DNA of 8,591 nt from Desulfobacteraceae bacterium. Lineage in GTDB: Bacteria; Desulfobacterota; Desulfobacteria; Desulfobacterales; UBA11574. Position numbers and translations under genes: made by a program. Positions 6,200-8,591 of this stretch are shown here, in pieces. The stretch is from assembly GCA_029857875.1 (NCBI GenBank), contig JAOUGB010000071.1:1-8591 (forward strand), read 5' to 3'. Each line of letters begins with the position of its first letter. Position 1 is the first letter of the stretch. The notes below the pieces were generated by a model that saw only the letters and a program-made list of their open reading frames with translations, was not told the origin of the DNA and searched no databases.

Positions 6200-6799
6200 A
6201 TGAGAAAGAATTCTGTTTTGCTGGTGCATGCAATGATCCTGAGTATAATTTTGGGGGTAACGGCTTATGCCGGGGAACCACCAAAACCGTTCGGTCTGAC
6301 CATCGGAAAAACAACTTACGCGCAAGCCATTGAAACGCTTCAACAGCGAAAATGGAACTATCAGGAATACATAAAAAAACAGCTGAAACTGATCGACAAA
6401 AAGGATCCTGCCCGCGGTAAAAACACCTTTTTGTTCGTAAACCCCAAAGATACCGAAGGTGTTAAAAACATAATGATATTTTTTGATGGCAACTCGGCAT
6501 TGGACGCCTTGATCGTTGATTTGGATCCAAAAATTTTCTATATTATTTGGGAGGAGTTGGATAAAAAGTACGATTTTGTGAGTAAAAACCTCGAGGGTGA
6601 TTATTTTACATCCGACTATCCCCGGGTATTGTGGCAAAAGGAAAGTGTTTACATCGAGCTACAGAAAGTAAGCTCCCATAGAGTTCGACTGGTGTATGTC
6701 GAAAAATTACTTTATGAAAACTATAAAGACTTTCTCCAGAAAATTTACGAACCGTACCGACGCAAAAAATCAAGAAAAAGCTGGATGGATGATCTATAG
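6200..6799 (+). CDS. Secreted protein of unknown function
   Basis: 199 residues. I do not recognise the family. A clear signal peptide covers about residues 1-25: basic MRKN, a hydrophobic core (VLLVHAMILSIILGVT), then AYA|GEPP as a signal peptidase I site. There is no lipobox cysteine, so a soluble periplasmic protein is likely. The mature part begins FGLTIGKTTYAQAIETL (31-47), a pattern I have seen at the start of small exported proteins but cannot name. Alternating beta-rich stretches follow: NTFLFVNP (74-81), NIMIFFDG (90-97), ALDALIVDLDP (101-111), RVLWQKESVYIEL (141-153) and RVRLVYVEKLL (159-169). The C-terminus is basic (RRKKSRKSW). There are no cysteines in the mature part and no membrane helix after the signal. 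GAGGAGA (6185-6191) supports the ATG. Only 24 nt separate it from glgP, so it is probably cotranscribed, although it acts in another compartment. Confidence 0.85.
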   Translation: MRKNSVLLVHAMILSIILGVTAYAGEPPKPFGLTIGKTTYAQAIETLQQRKWNYQEYIKKQLKLIDKKDPARGKNTFLFVNPKDTEGVKNIMIFFDGNSALDALIVDLDPKIFYIIWEELDKKYDFVSKNLEGDYFTSDYPRVLWQKESVYIELQKVSSHRVRLVYVEKLLYENYKDFLQKIYEPYRRKKSRKSWMDDL

Positions 6800-6841
6800 C
6801 CCATAATTCGACGATGTTTTGAAAATTATCACTTATGTGTT

Positions 6842-6871
6842 TTGCACCCAGTTTTTATGTAATCTTATTAT
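6842..6871 (+). promoter_or_regulatory. Candidate sigma70-type promoter before the LapA-like gene
   Basis: TTGCAC (6842-6847), an 18-bp AT-rich spacer and TATTAT (6866-6871) lie in the 109-bp gap before the start codon at 6909. The predicted start near 6878 leaves a leader of about 30 nt. The region is AT-rich, so a chance match is possible. Confidence 0.4.
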
Positions 6872-6908
6872 ATGATGATGTTTTTATTCGCTTTTCAAGG
6901 AGCCGGAA

Positions 6909-7133
6909 ATGACACCCAAACGTATTGCGCTGATTATCATTGCTATTTTGTTTGCCGTTTTTATCCTACAAAACGCCCAAGTGGTGGAAGTTCGATTTTT
7001 ATTCTGGGGCACCGAGGCATCCCGGTCCATTGTTTTGCTGGTCACCTTCTTCCTCGGTCTTGTTTCCGGATGGCTGTCCGGCTGGAAACAAAAAAAGCCT
7101 GCCGAGAATAAACCCAAACCGAATATGTCATGA
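6909..7133 (+). CDS. LapA-family (DUF1049) small inner-membrane protein
   Basis: 74 residues with two membrane helices, about 5-21 and 40-60. They flank the family-typical QNAQVVEVRFLFWG (21-34), and the second helix ends in a Gly-rich LGLVSGWLSGW. A Lys/Pro-rich cytoplasmic tail (61-74) follows. This matches the LapA/DUF1049 pattern (N-x-V-x-V-F-x-F-W, then a helix containing G-x-x-x-G). In E. coli, LapA (YciS) works with LapB in regulating lipopolysaccharide assembly by controlling LpxC turnover. No LapB partner lies beside it here, so that role is not shown, and many DUF1049 proteins are uncharacterised. AAGGAG (6897-6902) sits 6 nt before the ATG. The gap to the preceding secreted gene is 109 nt and holds a candidate promoter, so it may be transcribed separately. 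It converges with the antiporter gene. Confidence 0.8.
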   Translation: MTPKRIALIIIAILFAVFILQNAQVVEVRFLFWGTEASRSIVLLVTFFLGLVSGWLSGWKQKKPAENKPKPNMS

Positions 7134-7243
7134 ACCATAACGAAATAAAATAATTGCTCGAGTTCCTAACCCGGCGCCACAGCGAATCACCGGGAGAATC
7201 GCTTCTTCGACCGACACATTTACGGGGTGGACAGACTCTCTTT
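7134..7243. other. Convergent intergenic spacer with a weak stem-loop
   Basis: 110 bp between two converging genes. An 8-bp stem with one A-A mismatch can form (AGCGAATC 7181-7188 with GAATCGCT 7196-7203, loop ACCGGGA). No U-tract follows on either strand, so I do not call it an intrinsic terminator. Confidence 0.3.
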
Positions 7244-8197
7244 TTAAATGATTTGAAAAACCAAATATGCGCCATACAACATCAGGGATACAACGCCTTC
7301 CCATCGGTCGATGGATCGCTTTTGGCCTGTGAACATAAATGTGAACAGTAACAGGCTCGCCAGAATCACCACACCAATGTCGATGTTGCTTCTGCTGAGG
7401 AATGAAATAGGTTTTATGATCGCACTGACGCCCAAAACAAAAAAAATATTGAAAATGTTTGATCCGACGACGTTGCCCACGGCAATATCCGGTTTTCCTT
7501 TATGAGCAGCGACCGCTGAAGTGGCCAGTTCCGGGAGGGAAGTGCCGACCGCTACAATGGTCAAGCCCACCACGGACTGGCTGATCCCTAATTTAACAGC
7601 CAGGTTCACCGCTCCTTCAACAATCCAGTCGCCGCCGAGACACAAACCCGCCAGACCCGACACCACCAGTAAAACCGATTTCGCCAATCCATGTTCTTTC
7701 GACGGCACGTGGGCCTCGATTCCTTCAATCTCTCTTGCAATGGAAACTGAATAATAAAGAAATATGATAAAAAAGGAGAGAAGAACAAGTCCGTCGATTC
7801 GTGTTAAAACGGAAATACCATTTTTATCGATAAGTTGATCGTTTGCCATCAGGCCCAATACGAGTGCCGCCAAGAGGCTGAAAGGAATTTCTCTCCACAC
7901 CGTACCTTTTGTGACGGATAACGGACAAATGATGGAAGACACACCGAGAATCAGCAAAATGTTGGCGATATTGCTTCCCAAAATATTTCCGATGGCGATT
8001 TCGGAATTGCCCTTTAGGCTCGAAATGATATTTACAAACAGCTCGGGGGTGGAGGTTCCGAATGCAACGACAGTCAGTCCGATGGCCAGTTCGGAAACCC
8101 TGAACCGTCGGGCGATGGACGACGAGCCGTCCACCAGAAAATCCGCGCCTTTAATAATGACGGCAAATCCAACAATAAATTTGAAATATGGCAGCAT
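7244..8197 (-). CDS. Calcium/sodium antiporter, CaCA superfamily (YrbG-like)
   Basis: 317 residues from ATG 8197. The family exports Ca2+ across the inner membrane in exchange for Na+ or H+ and has ten helices formed by two inverted halves. Both alpha repeats are complete. The first has GLTVVAFGTSTPEL (40-53) and GNILGSNIANI (70-80). The second has GLTIVAVGTSLPEL (211-224) and GNVVGSNIFNI (241-251). The ion-binding glutamates are E52 and E223, equivalent to those of the Methanocaldococcus NCX structure. A charged cytoplasmic loop separates the halves (about 153-172). The open frame extends to a TTG at 8245, but those 16 extra residues run into the terminal repeat of a mobile element and interrupt no conserved feature, so the ATG is preferred. 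Only a weak GGAA lies 12 nt upstream. The length is usual (about 310-330), and the transported ion is inferred. Confidence 0.9.
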   Translation of the reverse strand: MLPYFKFIVGFAVIIKGADFLVDGSSSIARRFRVSELAIGLTVVAFGTSTPELFVNIISSLKGNSEIAIGNILGSNIANILLILGVSSIICPLSVTKGTVWREIPFSLLAALVLGLMANDQLIDKNGISVLTRIDGLVLLSFFIIFLYYSVSIAREIEGIEAHVPSKEHGLAKSVLLVVSGLAGLCLGGDWIVEGAVNLAVKLGISQSVVGLTIVAVGTSLPELATSAVAAHKGKPDIAVGNVVGSNIFNIFFVLGVSAIIKPISFLSRSNIDIGVVILASLLLFTFMFTGQKRSIDRWEGVVSLMLYGAYLVFQII

Positions 8198-8230
8198 GTG
8201 AGTTGAAAGTTCCAATTGATGTTTACATTC

Positions 8231-8377
8231 TACAAGCCATCTCAAAAATGCAGATTACGTTCAAGGACAAGGCGCGAGCCGATGAAAAAGCGCAGCATAC
8301 ATGGGAGTATGTGAGCATTTTGAAGAGGCTCGAAACACCGTAATTGGGCGTTAGATGTATTTTTGAGATGGCTTGTA
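8231..8377. mobile_element. MITE-like element with 22-bp terminal inverted repeats and TA ends
   Basis: 147 bp bounded by inverted repeats 8231-8252 and 8356-8377, matching at 21 of 22 positions (ends TACAAGCCATCTCAAAAATG and its complement). The interior is nested and symmetric about the same centre: CGAGCC (8275-8280) with GGCTCG (8327-8332), and CATAC (8296-8300) with GTATG (8307-8311) around ATGGGA. It carries no coding capacity. The outermost TA on each side can be read as a TA target duplication around a 143-bp element beginning CAAGCC, the insertion pattern of the IS630/Tc1-mariner superfamily. That relationship is inference. The alternative is a REP/BIME-like or structural repeat not made by transposition. 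It lies 33 bp upstream of the antiporter start, in the probable promoter region. Confidence 0.75.
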
Positions 8378-8461
8378 ACTATATCAAGAGATGGTCTGCC
8401 CGTAAATACTATTAAAGATTTTATTTCGTCATAAAAAACCTGGTCCTCCGGGCCTTGCCTG

Positions 8462-8476
8462 TCCCGCATTGCGGGA
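8462..8476. repeat. 15-bp perfect palindrome
   Basis: TCCCGCA-T-TGCGGGA forms 7-bp arms around one base. As RNA it could fold as CCCGC-ATT-GCGGG. No T-run follows on the plus strand within a few bases, and the minus side reads into GGCAAGG, so it is not a convincing terminator. It may be a protein-binding site or part of a dispersed repeat. A second, shorter inverted pair CAGAG/CTCTG follows at 8479-8490. Confidence 0.55.
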
Positions 8477-8521
8477 GTCAGAGTTCTCTGGCTCTGCCAA
8501 AAGAATTGCTGGAAGAGTTTG

Positions 8522-8555
8522 AAGTGAACTAAAGTTTAAAGTGAGCTAAAGTTAA
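8522..8555. repeat. Two tandem copies of a 17-bp AT-rich unit
   Basis: AAGTGAACTAAAGTTTA (8522-8538) is followed directly by AAGTGAGCTAAAGTTAA (8539-8555), identical at 15 of 17 positions. The core AAGTGArCTAAAGTT is repeated. Function unknown: it could be an operator array, or part of a dispersed intergenic repeat continuing past the edge. Confidence 0.6.
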
Positions 8556-8591
8556 GGAATTCTGCCAATTATATTTTAATGACAGCGCGTT

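Larger units (their letters stand above)
8378..8591. other. Right-edge region without a supportable gene
   Basis: No frame here has both a credible start and recognisable protein sequence. A minus-strand frame starting at 8469 runs through into the MITE and looks spurious. The visible content is a palindrome (8462-8476) and a short tandem repeat (8522-8555). A regulatory region for a gene beyond the right edge is possible. Confidence 0.5.

Noticed and set aside
8242..8469. 75-codon minus frame running from the right-edge region into the MITE
   Set aside because: More than half of it lies inside the MITE palindrome, no ribosome binding site is seen, and the translation is not family-like.
1..8591. 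CRISPR array, tRNA or rRNA gene
   Set aside because: No regularly spaced direct repeats and no cloverleaf or rRNA-like stretch seen on either strand by eye.

Overview
The window looks like a chromosomal stretch from a Gram-negative, anaerobic-type bacterium, most like the Desulfobacterota (former Deltaproteobacteria, Desulfobacterales-like). The basis is the mix of families: a periplasm-facing MscS channel, CorA, a DUF3417-type glucan phosphorylase and a LapA-like protein. Codon usage is moderate-GC, and a nested-palindrome miniature element sits at the right end. This placement is inference, because there is no rRNA or other marker gene.

Layout. On the left, a minus-strand membrane protein of the CDP-alcohol phosphatidyltransferase family runs off the window edge (1-587). 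It is absent from any start-to-stop ORF list only because its 3' end is missing. The 367-bp spacer 588-954 holds two good back-to-back sigma70-type promoters, one per direction. It also holds a GC-rich hairpin-forming leader and a stop-bounded minus frame that reads like a decayed gene.

A plus-strand run follows: an MscS-family mechanosensitive channel (955-2379), a CorA-type Mg2+/Co2+ channel (2408-3472), a 98-residue stand-alone CBM48 glycogen-binding protein (3534-3830), an alpha-glucan phosphorylase (4022-6175), an unrecognised secreted protein (6200-6799), and a LapA/DUF1049 two-helix membrane protein (6909-7133) that has its own candidate promoter. Spacings of 28, 61, 191 (from the chosen phosphorylase start), 24 and 109 nt make the first five genes a plausible transcription unit, with a possible internal start before the phosphorylase. 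The genes suggest two themes: ion and osmotic homeostasis (MscS, CorA) and mobilisation of stored glycogen (CBM48 plus GlgP). The CBM48 protein could recruit the phosphorylase to glycogen particles.

The right part is a converging minus-strand Ca2+/Na+ antiporter of the CaCA family (7244-8197). A 147-bp MITE-like element with 22-bp terminal inverted repeats and terminal TA dinucleotides (8231-8377) lies 33 bp upstream of its start. The last 214 bp (8378-8591) hold no gene I can support, only a 15-bp palindrome and a two-copy 17-bp AT-rich tandem repeat.

No clearly novel multi-gene system is visible. The items most worth a second look are the CBM48/GlgP pair, the altered catalytic motif of the left-edge phosphatidyltransferase, the structured mscS leader, the orphan secreted protein and the MITE.
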